Below are positions 8,801-16,564 of a stretch of 64,000 nucleotides of DNA, piece by piece. A program made the position numbers and the translations under genes. How positions within the stretch are numbered: the stretch's first letter is position 1; every line of letters starts with the position of its first letter. Origin of the DNA: Solwaraspora sp. WMMD791 (lineage in GTDB: Bacteria > Actinomycetota > Actinomycetes > Mycobacteriales > Micromonosporaceae); assembly GCF_029581195.1 (NCBI RefSeq), contig NZ_CP120737.1, positions 5,185,001 to 5,249,000 of the forward strand, given 5' to 3'. Below the pieces are notes generated by a model that was not told the DNA's origin, ran no database searches, and was given only the letters and a program-made list of their open reading frames with translations.

Positions 8801-9478
8801 GCCCGTGGCGCGGTCGCCCGTGGGCTGGGTGAGCGGGACCACGCCAGTGACCTGTTGTCCGACGCGTTGGCGCAGGGCGAACGGATCGACCATCCGCTGC
8901 TGATCGCGATGGCCGGCACGTTGTGCGGGTTCGTCGCGCTGGAGCGTGGTGAGATCGACGAGGCGCAGCGGCTGGCCCAGTCGGTGCTGACCTCGGTGGA
9001 GCCGCACAATCCGTTGGCGGCGGTCCAGGTGGCGCCCCGGGTGCTGCTCGCCTCGGCGCGGCTGGCGGCGGGGGACGCGGCGACCGCCGTGGGCCTGCTG
9101 GCACCGATCGCGACCGCCGCCGGCAGCCCGGCGGTGCTGTTCTCCCGGCGGCAGGCGCTGGCCCGGTACGCCTCCGCGCTGCTCGCCGACGGGCAGCCGG
9201 AGCCGGCGTTGCACTGGGCGCGTCGGGCGCTGCACGCCGCCGCCGAGGACGTCCGGAGCCGGGTGATCGCGCTCGGCGTCCTGGCCACCGCGTTGGCGGC
9301 CACCGGCGACGGTACGGCGGCCCGGCTGGCCGCCGATCAGGCGGTGACCCTCGCCTACGCGACCGAGCAGGTCAGCGAACGGGCCACCGCCGAGCAGATC
9401 CGGTCGGCAGTGGACGGTACGCCCGGTGCCGAGCGGTCACCGGACCCGACGATGTGGGTCGGACCGAGCGGTAGCTAG
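5861..9478 (+). CDS. Class III nucleotidyl cyclase fused to zinc ribbon, AAA ATPase and TPR-like repeats
   Basis: 1205-residue cytoplasmic protein. Domains in order: zinc ribbon (C3, C6, C17, C20); class III cyclase catalytic domain (~35-212); AAA/STAND ATPase (Walker A AEAGIGKS, K266; Walker B LLVVVDDLHD, ~415); a long alpha-helical TPR-like region to the C-terminus. Cyclase residues are intact: metal Asp44 and Asp88, Lys84 for the base, N161 and R165 for the transition state. The usual adenine-specifying Asp is Thr154 (EYTVIGD), the hallmark of class IIIb cyclases, many of which respond to bicarbonate. Product is therefore probably cAMP. Start GTG 5861 overlaps the preceding stop. There is no LuxR domain, unlike many relatives. 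crp lies about 6 kb downstream and could receive the signal (inference). Confidence 0.88.
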   Translation: MTCAVCGTVPVPGARFCHNCGAALPAAAFLPAAERRVVTVLFGDLSDFTSWSEDLDPERVGAVTDRVLAALAGAVKTFGGHVDKLTGDGIMAVFGAPVAHEDDAERAVRAALSMQRAVRRVLDDERGGGAPLGLRVGLNTGDVVAGIQAAIEYTVIGDTVNTAARLADAAAIGAVYAGASTETATRHVAAWRRLRPLRLKGKRAPVEAYELLGLHDAPGTRSGIGDQAPFVGREAEVGRLAGRLTEVIDNGEPRVLVLTAEAGIGKSRFAAEVERYAAGYDVGTGRYAAPTGARVLSVRCAAFGERRRLAPLADLVRIAAGLPRDGSTAVTRAVVEERLRRLGHRLTRLSPQPPTIAVDLLLNLLGYADPPTAHPSSGPADLTADAPVLDAEAIPGAVADLLSALARETPLLVVVDDLHDALPETVEALGETLSRLTGPVLVLLLGRPELVRTTAGALNRVADAEVHALPPLRGADAARLLTSYLGGGRLPQPDVDRLLATAQGNPFYLAELVTLLIERGALTRTGPVPGDGAADDVDWRLVPGSLSSRLLSRDLAAVLAARIDALPADARSVLRDASVVGDVVPEGTLEALRDRRDGRPAAVVAVELARAVEELLQRRMLRRTRTGYAFPTPLMREAAYAGIGKADLAERHACLARWADTVESLALRDAFIAEHAERAVGLAEAVGLRPDSPARTVAAIGVAALGRAARKAIAGGEPQLAVEYAERATALGGESVPKVDRLVYARALLQTGRPADALADAEKVFANAADDATARTGALLVAGRAHRALGDATRATATWREALQVATEVGLPAERAEAMRRLGMADFLAGRLSRASSRFAAAYQVNLAAGDLRGQAWSLQSLAWVTTTRGDFAGADAVLGRAARLFAELDDPVGRAWLRGTTAFARLLSGRLADARRLAQVFLPFGERVGEAWAVGTLRAVEAFAAAELGELAEADQSARRAYRDFDSAADDWGRGFALLARGAVARGLGERDHASDLLSDALAQGERIDHPLLIAMAGTLCGFVALERGEIDEAQRLAQSVLTSVEPHNPLAAVQVAPRVLLASARLAAGDAATAVGLLAPIATAAGSPAVLFSRRQALARYASALLADGQPEPALHWARRALHAAAEDVRSRVIALGVLATALAATGDGTAARLAADQAVTLAYATEQVSERATAEQIRSAVDGTPGAERSPDPTMWVGPSGS

Positions 9479-9484
9479 CCTGAA

Positions 9485-9516
9485 GCCACAGTGTCCCGCC
9501 AGGGGGTCACTGTGGC
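9485..9516. terminator. Inverted repeat after cyclase gene
   Basis: Perfect 9-bp arms GCCACAGTG (9485-9493) and CACTGTGGC (9508-9516), with an additional CCC/GGG pairing inside. It starts 6 bp after the stop and ends 17 bp before the next gene, whose ribosome site GGAAGG follows it directly. Terminator or attenuator; no T-tract. Confidence 0.5.
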
Positions 9517-9533
9517 CGGAAGGACACCCCCTG

Positions 9534-9962
9534 ATGAAGCTGCCCCGTTCGGTTGCCGGTTGGACCATCGCCGTCTTCGGGGCGATGGCCCTGTTGCTGG
9601 GCGCGGTGGGTCTGGTCCAGCCGGACGTCCTGTTGGTGATGCTCGGGTTCGACGTGGTGCCGGCGGCGGAGCGGGCGGCCGGTGACTACACCCGTACGTT
9701 CATGGCGGCGTCGTCGATGGCGTCGTTCAACATGGGCGTCTACTACCTGCTGGCCGCGGTCACCGACTGGCGGCCGTTCTTCCTGTTCACCGTCGTGTTC
9801 CGGCTGGTGACGACCGTGGTGTTCGGTGTGCTTGTGGCGGCGGAGGTGGCTCCGGCGCGGTTCGTCGGGGTCGCGGCCTGGGAGGGCCTGGGCGCGGTGG
9901 TGACCGGGGTCGCGCTGTTCGTCGAGCGTCGTCGCGAGGGGCGGGTGGCGCTCTCCGGCTGA
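9534..9962 (+). CDS. Four-helix integral membrane protein, unknown function
   Basis: 142 residues with four predicted membrane helices (TIAVFGAMALLLGAVGLV, SMASFNMGVYYLLAAV, FFLFTVVFRLVTTVVFGVLV, FVGVAAWEGLGAVVTGVALF) and a short basic tail. ATG 9534 has GGAAGG 10 nt upstream. It stands between the cyclase and the kinase on the same strand but behind a strong hairpin, so it may be a separate unit. No motif suggesting enzymatic activity. Confidence 0.75.
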   Translation: MKLPRSVAGWTIAVFGAMALLLGAVGLVQPDVLLVMLGFDVVPAAERAAGDYTRTFMAASSMASFNMGVYYLLAAVTDWRPFFLFTVVFRLVTTVVFGVLVAAEVAPARFVGVAAWEGLGAVVTGVALFVERRREGRVALSG

Positions 9963-9971
9963 GACGTTGGG

Positions 9972-9977
9972 TACCGT
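9972..9977 (+). promoter_or_regulatory. -10 box of probable leaderless promoter, Ser/Thr kinase
   Basis: TACCGT with a 7-nt gap to the GTG at 9985. Confidence 0.4.
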
Positions 9978-9984
9978 TTACGGT

Positions 9985-11658
9985 GTGAACGACAGGACGC
10001 CGAGCGCACTGCCGTTCCCCATGGTGCCTGGACTGTCGGATTTGTCAGTCTTTGCCAGGGGCGGATTCGCCACCGTGTACCGCGCCGTCCAGGAGTCGGT
10101 CGGCCGCGAGGTCGCCGTCAAGGTCGAGAACCGCCCCCTGGACAACGAACGGGAGCAGCGCCGCTTCATGCGGGAGGCGCGGGCCGCCGGGCGGATGTCC
10201 TCGCACCCCCACGTCGTCGACCTGTTCGACGTCGGGGTCACCTCCGACATGCACCCGTACCTGATCATGGAGATGTGCGACGGCTCGTACGGCGACCGGA
10301 TGAAGACCTCGCCGCTGGACGCCTTCGAGGCCCGCGACGTCGGGGTGAAGATCGCCGACGCTCTCGCCGACGCCCACCACCTCGGCGTGCTGCACCGCGA
10401 CGTCAAACCGGCCAACATCCTCTACTCCCGCTTCAACGAACCTGCGCTGGCCGACTTCGGCCTCGCCGTACTGGTCGAGGCGCGCGACGCGTCGGTCACC
10501 CTCGAGGTGCTGACCCCCGCGTACGCCGCGCCCGAGTCGTTCCACCACCGCCCACCATCGCCCGCCGCCGACGTCTACGCCCTCTGCGCCAGCCTGTACG
10601 CCATCATGCGTGGTCGGCCGCCACGTTGGGAGGACGATCGTAGTCCCAGCCTGGTGATGCTGCTCGAACTGTTCGACCGGCCCCTGCCGGAGCTGCCCGG
10701 CGTCCCCCCGGCGCTCACCGACGTGCTGCGCCAGGGGATGGCCAACGACCCGGCGGCGCGACCCTCGGCGGTCGCGCTGCGCGACATGCTGGCCGCCGTA
10801 CCGCTCGGCCCGCACTGGAGCCCGGCGGCGCCGCACCGGCCGCCGTTCTCGATCGCCCCGGTCTCGGGCGGGCCGTCGACCGGCGCCACGGTGAGTGGCG
10901 GTCGCGCGTCGGTGCCGGCGCAACCGTCGGCGCAGCCGAGTGAGCAGACCAGCTGGACCGTGCCGATTCCACAGCCGCCCGGTGTGGTCCGTTCGCCCGG
11001 TGCGAACGGTGTGGTCGGCCCGCCCGGTGCGAACGGCGCGGTCGCTGGTGCGGCCGGCCCGCCGGCCCGGCCCGGTGCCGTGACCGCACATCCCCGGCTG
11101 CGCATGCTGGCCGGCGGGCTCGGGGTACTGGTGCTGCTCGCGATGACGAGCGTGGGCACCTGGATGGTCGCGAAGGGCAGTCTGCCCGGTGGGTTCGACC
11201 GGCCGTCGGCGGCCACGCCGCAGGAGCGCACCCCCCGCCCGGCCGGCGTCACCGGACCGGCCGGCGCCGTACTGCCCAACTGCGAGCTGTCCACCCGTCC
11301 CGGCCTGCGCTGCCCGGACGACCTGGAGTGCTTCGAGGGCGAGCTGACCGGCGGGCAGCAGCAGCTCGCCGTCGTCGCCTGCACCGGCCGACACACCTGG
11401 GAGACCTTCGCCGTCGGCGAGCTGCCGGCCCACCTGTCCGGCGCCGACCACGCCACCATCGAGGCGGATCCGACCGTACGGGCGGGGTGCAGCGCGGAGG
11501 TGTTCCGGCTCGTCACCCTGCGGATGGACGTCAGCGACTGGCGGTTCGCGGTGCTCGCCCCGGGCGAGGTGGCGCTGGCCGGCGGCGAGCACAGCTACCG
11601 CTGCCTGGCCGGCAAGGGGCCGAACGGGCTGTTCGGCCCGGCCCTGGCCGCCCGCTGA
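9985..11658 (+). CDS. Receptor-type Ser/Thr protein kinase with Cys-containing extracellular domain
   Basis: 557 residues. An N-terminal Hanks-type kinase domain has glycine loop ARGGFATVY, ATP-anchoring K46, catalytic loop HRDVKPANIL (D139), DFG (D157) and AAPES (APE motif), so it should be active. A Pro/Gly/Ala linker with VVRSPGANG-type near-repeats follows, then one membrane helix (~371-394). The ~160-residue extracellular region has cysteines around NCELSTRPGLRCPDDLEC, ACTGRHTWETFAVGEL and YRCLAG. The CTGRHxxE pattern is like the septum-formation (Septum_form) domain found in actinobacterial envelope proteins. There are no PASTA repeats, so it is not the PknB orthologue. GTG 9985 is chosen for its leaderless promoter. 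Confidence 0.88.
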   Translation: MNDRTPSALPFPMVPGLSDLSVFARGGFATVYRAVQESVGREVAVKVENRPLDNEREQRRFMREARAAGRMSSHPHVVDLFDVGVTSDMHPYLIMEMCDGSYGDRMKTSPLDAFEARDVGVKIADALADAHHLGVLHRDVKPANILYSRFNEPALADFGLAVLVEARDASVTLEVLTPAYAAPESFHHRPPSPAADVYALCASLYAIMRGRPPRWEDDRSPSLVMLLELFDRPLPELPGVPPALTDVLRQGMANDPAARPSAVALRDMLAAVPLGPHWSPAAPHRPPFSIAPVSGGPSTGATVSGGRASVPAQPSAQPSEQTSWTVPIPQPPGVVRSPGANGVVGPPGANGAVAGAAGPPARPGAVTAHPRLRMLAGGLGVLVLLAMTSVGTWMVAKGSLPGGFDRPSAATPQERTPRPAGVTGPAGAVLPNCELSTRPGLRCPDDLECFEGELTGGQQQLAVVACTGRHTWETFAVGELPAHLSGADHATIEADPTVRAGCSAEVFRLVTLRMDVSDWRFAVLAPGEVALAGGEHSYRCLAGKGPNGLFGPALAAR

Positions 11659-11694
11659 CCCGGCAAACGCCAGTCGAGGCGCGCCCCGCGCCCC

Positions 11695-11700
11695 TAGGCT
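11695..11700 (+). promoter_or_regulatory. -10 box upstream of ABC-2-like membrane protein
   Basis: TAGGCT, giving a leader of roughly 31 nt before ATG 11739, which has GAGG upstream. Confidence 0.35.
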
Positions 11701-11738
11701 GAGCAGGCCAGACGTAGCCGAGCGGGCTGAGGTGGCCG

Positions 11739-12755
11739 ATGGACCAGCCGCACCCGGACCAACCGACCCGGGTCAGTCGGTGCCTGCTGACCGGGGCGAT
11801 CCTCGCGGTGGTGGCGACTGCGATCATGGCCGCGTTCACCTGGCCCGCCGTGTACGCCGAGCCGCGCGGCGTACCGATCGGTCTGGTCGCGCCGCAGGGC
11901 GCGTCGCAGGCCGTCACCGACGCGCTGGACCAGGCCCGACCGCACGAGTTCGTCGTCCGGCGTTACGCCGATCGCGACGAGGCGGTGCGGGCGATCCGGC
12001 ACCGGGACGTCTACGGCGCGGTCGTGGTCGGCGACGAGGCGCCGCCGGAGCTGCTGGTCGCCTCGGGTGCCAGTACGGTGGCCCGCCAGCTGATCGAGGC
12101 CCTGTCGGCGGCGTTCGGTGCCGACCCCTCGGCCGCCACCGATCGGCCGCAGGTCACCGATGTCGTACCGCTGTCGCCGCACGACGAGCACGGAGCCGGT
12201 CTCAGCGCGTTCTTCTTCCCGTTGCTGCTCGGCGGGCTCAAGGGCGGGATCTTCATCGCGATCGGCATCCAGGGCACCGGCCGGCGGCTGTTGACCCTCG
12301 CGGTGCTGGCCGGCGCGGCCGGTGTCGCGGTCGCACTCGTCGGCCAGGTGGTGTTCCGGATCCTCGGCGGCGCGTTCGCGCTCAACGTCGCCGCCAGTGG
12401 CCTCACCATCGCTGCCATCGCCGCCACCGTGATCGGGCTGCGGAACCTGATCGGGCTGCACGGCGTCGGCGTCGGTACGGTCGTGATCATGCTGGTCGGC
12501 AGCCCGATCTCCGCCGCGATGCTGCCGGTCGAGTTCCTGCCCCGGCCCTGGGGGACGATCGGCCAGTTCTTTCCTCCCGGCGCGTCGGTGTCGCTGATCC
12601 GCAGTATCTCCTACTTCCCCGACGCCCAGACCTTCGCACAGTGGTCGGTCCTCGGTGGCTGGACCCTCGCCGGCTGCCTGCTGGCGGTCGTCACCGCCGG
12701 TCGTCCGTCGGCCCACAGCAGGTCCACGACACCGGCGAGCATCAAGGCGGCCTGA
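11739..12755 (+). CDS. YhgE/Pip- or ABC-2-like membrane protein
   Basis: 338 residues: one N-terminal helix (LTGAILAVVATAIMAAFTWP), an extracytoplasmic domain of ~110 residues (GVPIGLVAPQGA..., VYGAVVVGDEA), then about five C-terminal helices. This layout is that of ABC-2-type/YhgE-Pip export components. No ATPase gene is adjacent, so it may work alone or with an unlinked partner. Start supported by GAGGTGGCCG before the ATG. Function unassigned. Confidence 0.75.
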   Translation: MDQPHPDQPTRVSRCLLTGAILAVVATAIMAAFTWPAVYAEPRGVPIGLVAPQGASQAVTDALDQARPHEFVVRRYADRDEAVRAIRHRDVYGAVVVGDEAPPELLVASGASTVARQLIEALSAAFGADPSAATDRPQVTDVVPLSPHDEHGAGLSAFFFPLLLGGLKGGIFIAIGIQGTGRRLLTLAVLAGAAGVAVALVGQVVFRILGGAFALNVAASGLTIAAIAATVIGLRNLIGLHGVGVGTVVIMLVGSPISAAMLPVEFLPRPWGTIGQFFPPGASVSLIRSISYFPDAQTFAQWSVLGGWTLAGCLLAVVTAGRPSAHSRSTTPASIKAA

Positions 12756-12863
12756 CAACGGTGGCGACGAGGCCGGAACGGTCGCGACGGCGATTTCGGG
12801 TCGACCCGCAACCATCCGTCGTCGCCGGCCGTATCTGTTACGGGTACCCAGGGAAGGAATCTG

Positions 12864-13532
12864 ATGACAGAGCACACCCGGTGGTCGCGGTGGCCGGCGG
12901 TGACCACCGGCGCGCGGATCGTCGGAACGTCCGCACGTCGTGCCGTCGCCGTCGCGGTCGGAGGTCTGGCCGCAGCCGTACTGGTCGGCGGCTGCACGGC
13001 CGGCCCGTCGGCGAACGGTGCCGACCCCACGGCGGAGCCCTCGGCAGCCACCGCCCCCGCCGCGCCGAACGCGACGGACATCGCTTTCGCCCGCGACATG
13101 ATCCCGCATCACCAGCAGGCGATCGAGATGGCGCAGCTCGTCGCCGGGCGGTCGGCGAGCACCGACGTACAGGATCTGGCCGGGCGGATCCGCGCGGCGC
13201 AGGACCCGGAGATCGACCAGATGGCCAGCTGGCTCACCGAGTGGGGTCAGCCGTTGCCGAGCCCCGGACAGCACACCGGCGCGGACGATCATCACGGGAT
13301 GCCGGGCATGCTGACCGGCGACGAGATGACCGCCCTGGCGAATTCGACCGGCGCCGAATTCGACCGGCTGTTTCTCGACATGATGATCCGTCACCACGAA
13401 GGCGCGGTGCAGATGGCGCGGATTCTACGCGCGGACGGTGCCGATCCGGCGGTCCGGCAGCTGGCCGAGTCGATTGCCACCAGCCAGGAGGCGGAGATCG
13501 GCGAGATGCGCGAGCTGCTGGCGGGGATCTGA
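12864..13532 (+). CDS. DUF305 lipoprotein
   Basis: 222-residue exported lipoprotein: twin basic N-terminus, hydrophobic segment and lipobox V-G-G-C (C near 51). The ferritin-like DUF305 fold shows the duplicated signature MIPHHQQAIEMA and MMIRHHEGAVQMA, the histidines of which may bind metal, often copper, in relatives. A His-rich loop (DDHHGMPGM) lies between the halves. GGGAAGGAA sits 8 nt before the ATG. Possibly an envelope metal-binding protein; no copper operon is adjacent. Confidence 0.9.
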   Translation: MTEHTRWSRWPAVTTGARIVGTSARRAVAVAVGGLAAAVLVGGCTAGPSANGADPTAEPSAATAPAAPNATDIAFARDMIPHHQQAIEMAQLVAGRSASTDVQDLAGRIRAAQDPEIDQMASWLTEWGQPLPSPGQHTGADDHHGMPGMLTGDEMTALANSTGAEFDRLFLDMMIRHHEGAVQMARILRADGADPAVRQLAESIATSQEAEIGEMRELLAGI

Positions 13533-13573
13533 GCGCCGGCGGCGGTGCGGCAATCCGCTGAACGGGTGATCAG

Positions 13574-13594
13574 AGCCGCTTGCCGTCAGCGGCT
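13574..13594. terminator. Hairpin downstream of DUF305 gene
   Basis: AGCCGCT-TGCCGTC-AGCGGCT, perfect 7-bp arms, 41 bp after the stop. It overlaps a possible -10 (TAGATT, 13594-13599) of the next gene, so it could instead be an operator. Confidence 0.4.
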
Positions 13595-13673
13595 AGATTG
13601 AAGACGGCCGGCAATGTGGACGGCTGCCCAGTGCATGATCGACTGTGACTGTCGCTGTCGGGCGGAGGCTGCC

Positions 13674-14627
13674 GTGACGGATGTGACCATTTCGCCGGAT
13701 CCGGTCCGCCGGAGCCGGCGGCGCCAGCTGGTGACCACCGTGGCGGTGGCCGCGACACTGCTGCTGGCCAGCGCCGCTGCCTGCGACGACGATACGGATC
13801 CCGGGCTGCCGACCGTGCAACAGCTACGCGAGGCGTCCACCATCCACGACCGGGCCAAGCTGCGTATCGGTGTCAATCCGGACTTCCCGCTGATGTCCTA
13901 CCTCGACGGAAACACCCGCAGAGGGTTCGACGTCGAGGTCGCCCGCTACATCGCCAGGTCCCTCGGGTTCGAAGGGGACCAGAGCATCCAGTGGGTTCCG
14001 CTGACCACCGAGCAACGGGTCGAGTTTCTGCGCAGTGGCAAGGTCGACATCGTGGTGGCCAGCTTCTCCATCACCGACGACCGGGCGAAGGACGTCGGTT
14101 TCGCCGGACCGTACCTGATCACCACTCCGGAGGTGCTGGTCCTGAAGGAGTACGCCGACGAGATCCAGACCATCCCGGATCTGCGCAAGAAGGAGTACGC
14201 CGTCTGCGTCGCCGGTGGCTCCACCACCCAGGGCATGTTGAAGGAGCTGTCCGTCCCGGTCGGGGAGGCGGACAGCCCGTCGGACTGCCGGGACGGTCTG
14301 CTCGACGGCAAGTTCCAGGCGATGGTCTCCGACGAGACGATCCTCGCCGGCTTCCTTTCCGAACACCCCACCGAATTCGAACTGGTGGACATGCCGTTCG
14401 GTGTGGAGGAGGCGCTCGGCATCGGTGTGCCGCTGGAGGACGAGAACCTGCGGGACCTGGTGGCGTACTTCCTGGCCAAGAGCTACGAACAGAGCCAACG
14501 CGGCGAGGCGACCGCGTGGCAGACGGCGTACATCACCACCCTCGGCAACTGGCTCGGCGAGGCGCAGCAGCCACCGCCGATCGGCGCCCCCGACCTGCTC
14601 GACCACGACGACAAAATCCGCCAGTGA
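13674..14627 (+). CDS. Solute-binding lipoprotein, family 3 (amino-acid type)
   Basis: 317 residues. A signal peptide ending in a lipobox-like ASAAAC gives a lipid-anchored receptor. The SBP_bac_3 fold is seen in KLRIGVNPDFPLMSYLDGN, GFDVEVARYIARSLGF, SGKVDIVVASFSITDDRA and VGFAGPYLITTPEVLV, the signature block for glutamate-type binding proteins. GTG 13674 is preceded by GGAGGCTGCC. No permease or ATPase gene is nearby; the stop overlaps the next gene (GTGA), which encodes a membrane protein, so the pair may form a sensory unit instead of a transporter (inference). Confidence 0.87.
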   Translation: MTDVTISPDPVRRSRRRQLVTTVAVAATLLLASAAACDDDTDPGLPTVQQLREASTIHDRAKLRIGVNPDFPLMSYLDGNTRRGFDVEVARYIARSLGFEGDQSIQWVPLTTEQRVEFLRSGKVDIVVASFSITDDRAKDVGFAGPYLITTPEVLVLKEYADEIQTIPDLRKKEYAVCVAGGSTTQGMLKELSVPVGEADSPSDCRDGLLDGKFQAMVSDETILAGFLSEHPTEFELVDMPFGVEEALGIGVPLEDENLRDLVAYFLAKSYEQSQRGEATAWQTAYITTLGNWLGEAQQPPPIGAPDLLDHDDKIRQ

Positions 14628-15640
14628 CCGCGCCGGCCCGCCGCCCGGAGGACGAGGAGCGACGAAACCGGGCAGCGCAGCAGTTCTGGAGCGTGGTGGT
14701 CGGCGCGCCGGCCATCGTCTCGGTGCTGCGGCTCGTGGTCGAAGCCGGCGGCGAACTGCAGACGACGCTGCTGCTGGCTGCCAACGTCAACCCGGTGAAC
14801 CTCGTCGCCGCCTTCGTCACCACGGCGAGTCGGCTGGTCTCCGGCGCGATGGTCGCGCTCTTCGCGATCAGCGCGGTGCTCGCGGTCAGCATCGACAACG
14901 ACCCGGCGGGCTGGCGACGACGACCGATACCGCTGCTGGTCCGCTGGAAGCGGGTGGTCCCGGTCTGGCTGGTGATCGTCACCCTCCTGGTCGCGGCGGT
15001 GACCTGGAAGATTCTCTACCTGCCGTTGCTGCTGCCTGTGGTGGCCGCGACCTTCCAGCTCTCGCTGCGCCGGGTCCACGAGCGTCGGGCATTCCAGTTG
15101 GCTGCCCTCGCCGCGCTCCTGGTCGCCTACTACGGCCTGCTCGGCCCGACCGTCGCCGCGGCCGTCGGGGCCGGGGAGTGGATCGCGGCGCTGGTGCTGG
15201 CCGCGCCGCCGTTGCTCGCCGTTGCGGTGACCGGCCCGGTGCTGGCGGCCACCGTACGCCCGCTCGTCGGGCTCGGCCAGCTGGCCATCATGATCATGCT
15301 GGCCTGGACGTCCTACTCGGTGGCCACCGCCCCGGTGTTGCCGACCACGGTGACGACCGTCGAGGTGGCCGACGACGAGACCGAGCAGATCCGGGGCAGC
15401 GTCATCGCCGTGGACGACGTCAGCGTGGTGATCCTGCAGGAGCAGGGTGGCATCCGCTACGTGGACACCGAGGAGGTGGGAGCCCGGGTCCTCTGCCCCG
15501 ACGAAGGCGACCTGCCCCGGTACCGGCTGTGGGTACACGGATTCCACGTCGAGGATTCGCTGCTGCAGGCACTGGGCCGGCAGGTGCGACCGATAACCCC
15601 GGTCGGCGCGGTCTGCCGGGCGACCGCCCCCGGGTCGTGA
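14624..15640 (+). CDS. Polytopic membrane protein coupled to solute-binding lipoprotein
   Basis: 338 residues, about seven hydrophobic segments (for example FWSVVVGAPAIVSVLRLVVE, LVIVTLLVAAVTWKILYLPL, LAALAALLVAYYGLLGPTVA) followed by a soluble C-terminal domain of ~95 residues (VEVADDETEQIRGSVIAVDD...VRPITPVGAVC). The soluble part has short beta-strand-like segments such as SVVILQEQGGIRYVDTEEV. Not recognisable as an ABC permease: the EAA loop is missing. The 4-nt overlap with the binding-protein gene argues for a joint function. Confidence 0.75.
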   Translation: MTAPARRPEDEERRNRAAQQFWSVVVGAPAIVSVLRLVVEAGGELQTTLLLAANVNPVNLVAAFVTTASRLVSGAMVALFAISAVLAVSIDNDPAGWRRRPIPLLVRWKRVVPVWLVIVTLLVAAVTWKILYLPLLLPVVAATFQLSLRRVHERRAFQLAALAALLVAYYGLLGPTVAAAVGAGEWIAALVLAAPPLLAVAVTGPVLAATVRPLVGLGQLAIMIMLAWTSYSVATAPVLPTTVTTVEVADDETEQIRGSVIAVDDVSVVILQEQGGIRYVDTEEVGARVLCPDEGDLPRYRLWVHGFHVEDSLLQALGRQVRPITPVGAVCRATAPGS

Positions 15641-15666
15641 CCGGGCCGGCGGGGCTCAGACCCGGG
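15629..15666. terminator. Bidirectional terminator between membrane protein gene and crp
   Basis: Perfect 8-bp arms CCCGGGTC (15629-15636) and GACCCGGG (15659-15666). The arms include the last codons of both convergent genes, so one hairpin would end both transcripts. The 22-nt loop is itself GC-rich. Confidence 0.5.
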
Positions 15667-16333
15667 CCCGGCGGGCCAGCCGCTCCGGGTCCAGGATGAT
15701 GATGCTCTTGCCGTCCAGCCGCAGCCAGCCCCGGGAGGCGAAGTCCGCCAGCGCCTTGTTCACGGTCTCCCGGGACGCGCCGACGAGCTGGGCGATCTCC
15801 TCCTGGGTGAGGTCGTGGGTCACCCGCAGTACGCCGCCGTCGCGAGTGCCGAACCGACCCGCCATCTGCAGCAGGTTCTTGGCCACCCGGCCGGGCACGT
15901 CGGTGAATATCAGGTCGGCCAGGGCGTCGTTGGTCCGTCGCAGCCTGCGGGCGAGTACCCGCAGCAGTTGCTCGGCGATCTCCGGCCGGTTGTTCAGCCA
16001 CGGCCGCAGGGCCTGCTTGCGCAGCCGCGCCAGCCGGGTGTCGGTGACCGCGGTCGCGGTCGCGGTACGCGGCCCGGGATCGAACAGGGACAGCTCACCG
16101 ACCATGTCCGACGGCCCCATCACGGCGATCAGGTTCTGTCGCCCGTCGGCCGCCCGCCGACCGACCTTGATCTTGCCGGTGAGGACGATATACAGGCTGT
16201 CTCCGGGCTCGCCCTCGTTGAACACGATCTCGCCCTTGCGGGCCTCGATCGTCTCCATCTCCTTGGCGAGCGCCTCTGCGGCCTCCGGGTCGACGCCCTG
16301 GAAGATCCCGCTACGAGCCAGCACCTCGTCCAT
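15656..16333 (-). CDS. crp: Crp/Fnr-family cAMP-responsive transcription regulator
   Basis: 225 residues, very close to mycobacterial Crp (Rv3676) and Streptomyces Crp. N-terminal cyclic-nucleotide domain with phosphate-binding cassette [17 protein letters not shown], long dimerisation helix, and a C-terminal winged helix with recognition region [21 protein letters not shown]. Both the Arg and Thr of the cassette are present, so cAMP binding is expected. It controls respiration, development or dormancy genes in relatives. The transcript probably begins near 16390 (TAGACT on the minus strand around 16395-16400), giving a leader of ~55 nt. Confidence 0.95.
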   Translation of the reverse strand: MDEVLARSGIFQGVDPEAAEALAKEMETIEARKGEIVFNEGEPGDSLYIVLTGKIKVGRRAADGRQNLIAVMGPSDMVGELSLFDPGPRTATATAVTDTRLARLRKQALRPWLNNRPEIAEQLLRVLARRLRRTNDALADLIFTDVPGRVAKNLLQMAGRFGTRDGGVLRVTHDLTQEEIAQLVGASRETVNKALADFASRGWLRLDGKSIIILDPERLARRARV

Positions 16334-16489
16334 CGCGCACCTCCGCCTGCGCGGCGTCCGCTCCCGGCACCCAGCCGGCAGCTACCGCGCGCAGTCAGTC
16401 TAGGTGCATCCCGCCCCTGGCCGGATGCGCACCCTCCGAATCTTGATCCAGAAGCGTAACCCAACCGGGTGGATCCGTCGTTAATATGC

Positions 16490-16513
16490 GGCACCGGTTC
16501 GCCCACCGGTGCC
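16490..16513. promoter_or_regulatory. Inverted repeat in crp/cbiZ divergent region
   Basis: GGCACCGG-TTCGCCCA-CCGGTGCC, 8-bp perfect arms, directly after an AT-rich patch (TTAATATG, 16481-16488). The position between divergent crp and cbiZ suggests an operator. No cobalamin riboswitch B12-box pattern is visible in the 16334-16564 gap. Confidence 0.4.
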
Positions 16514-16552
16514 TGCGGCGCGGCCGGCGGGCCGCGCCCGTCCGGTTGGCCG

Positions 16553-16558
16553 TATCGT
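16553..16558 (+). promoter_or_regulatory. -10 box of probable leaderless promoter, cbiZ-like gene
   Basis: TATCGT with a 6-nt gap to GTG 16565. Confidence 0.4.
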
Positions 16559-16564
16559 CGACCG

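Noticed and set aside
6908-9303. Very long open frames on the minus strand opposite the cyclase gene
   Set aside because: High GC at third positions opens the opposite frames; the translated products are Arg/Pro/Gly-rich with no domain, while the plus strand has clear motifs.
16334-16564. Cobalamin riboswitch upstream of cbiZ-like gene
   Set aside because: No B12-box pattern and the probable transcript is leaderless, leaving no room for an aptamer.
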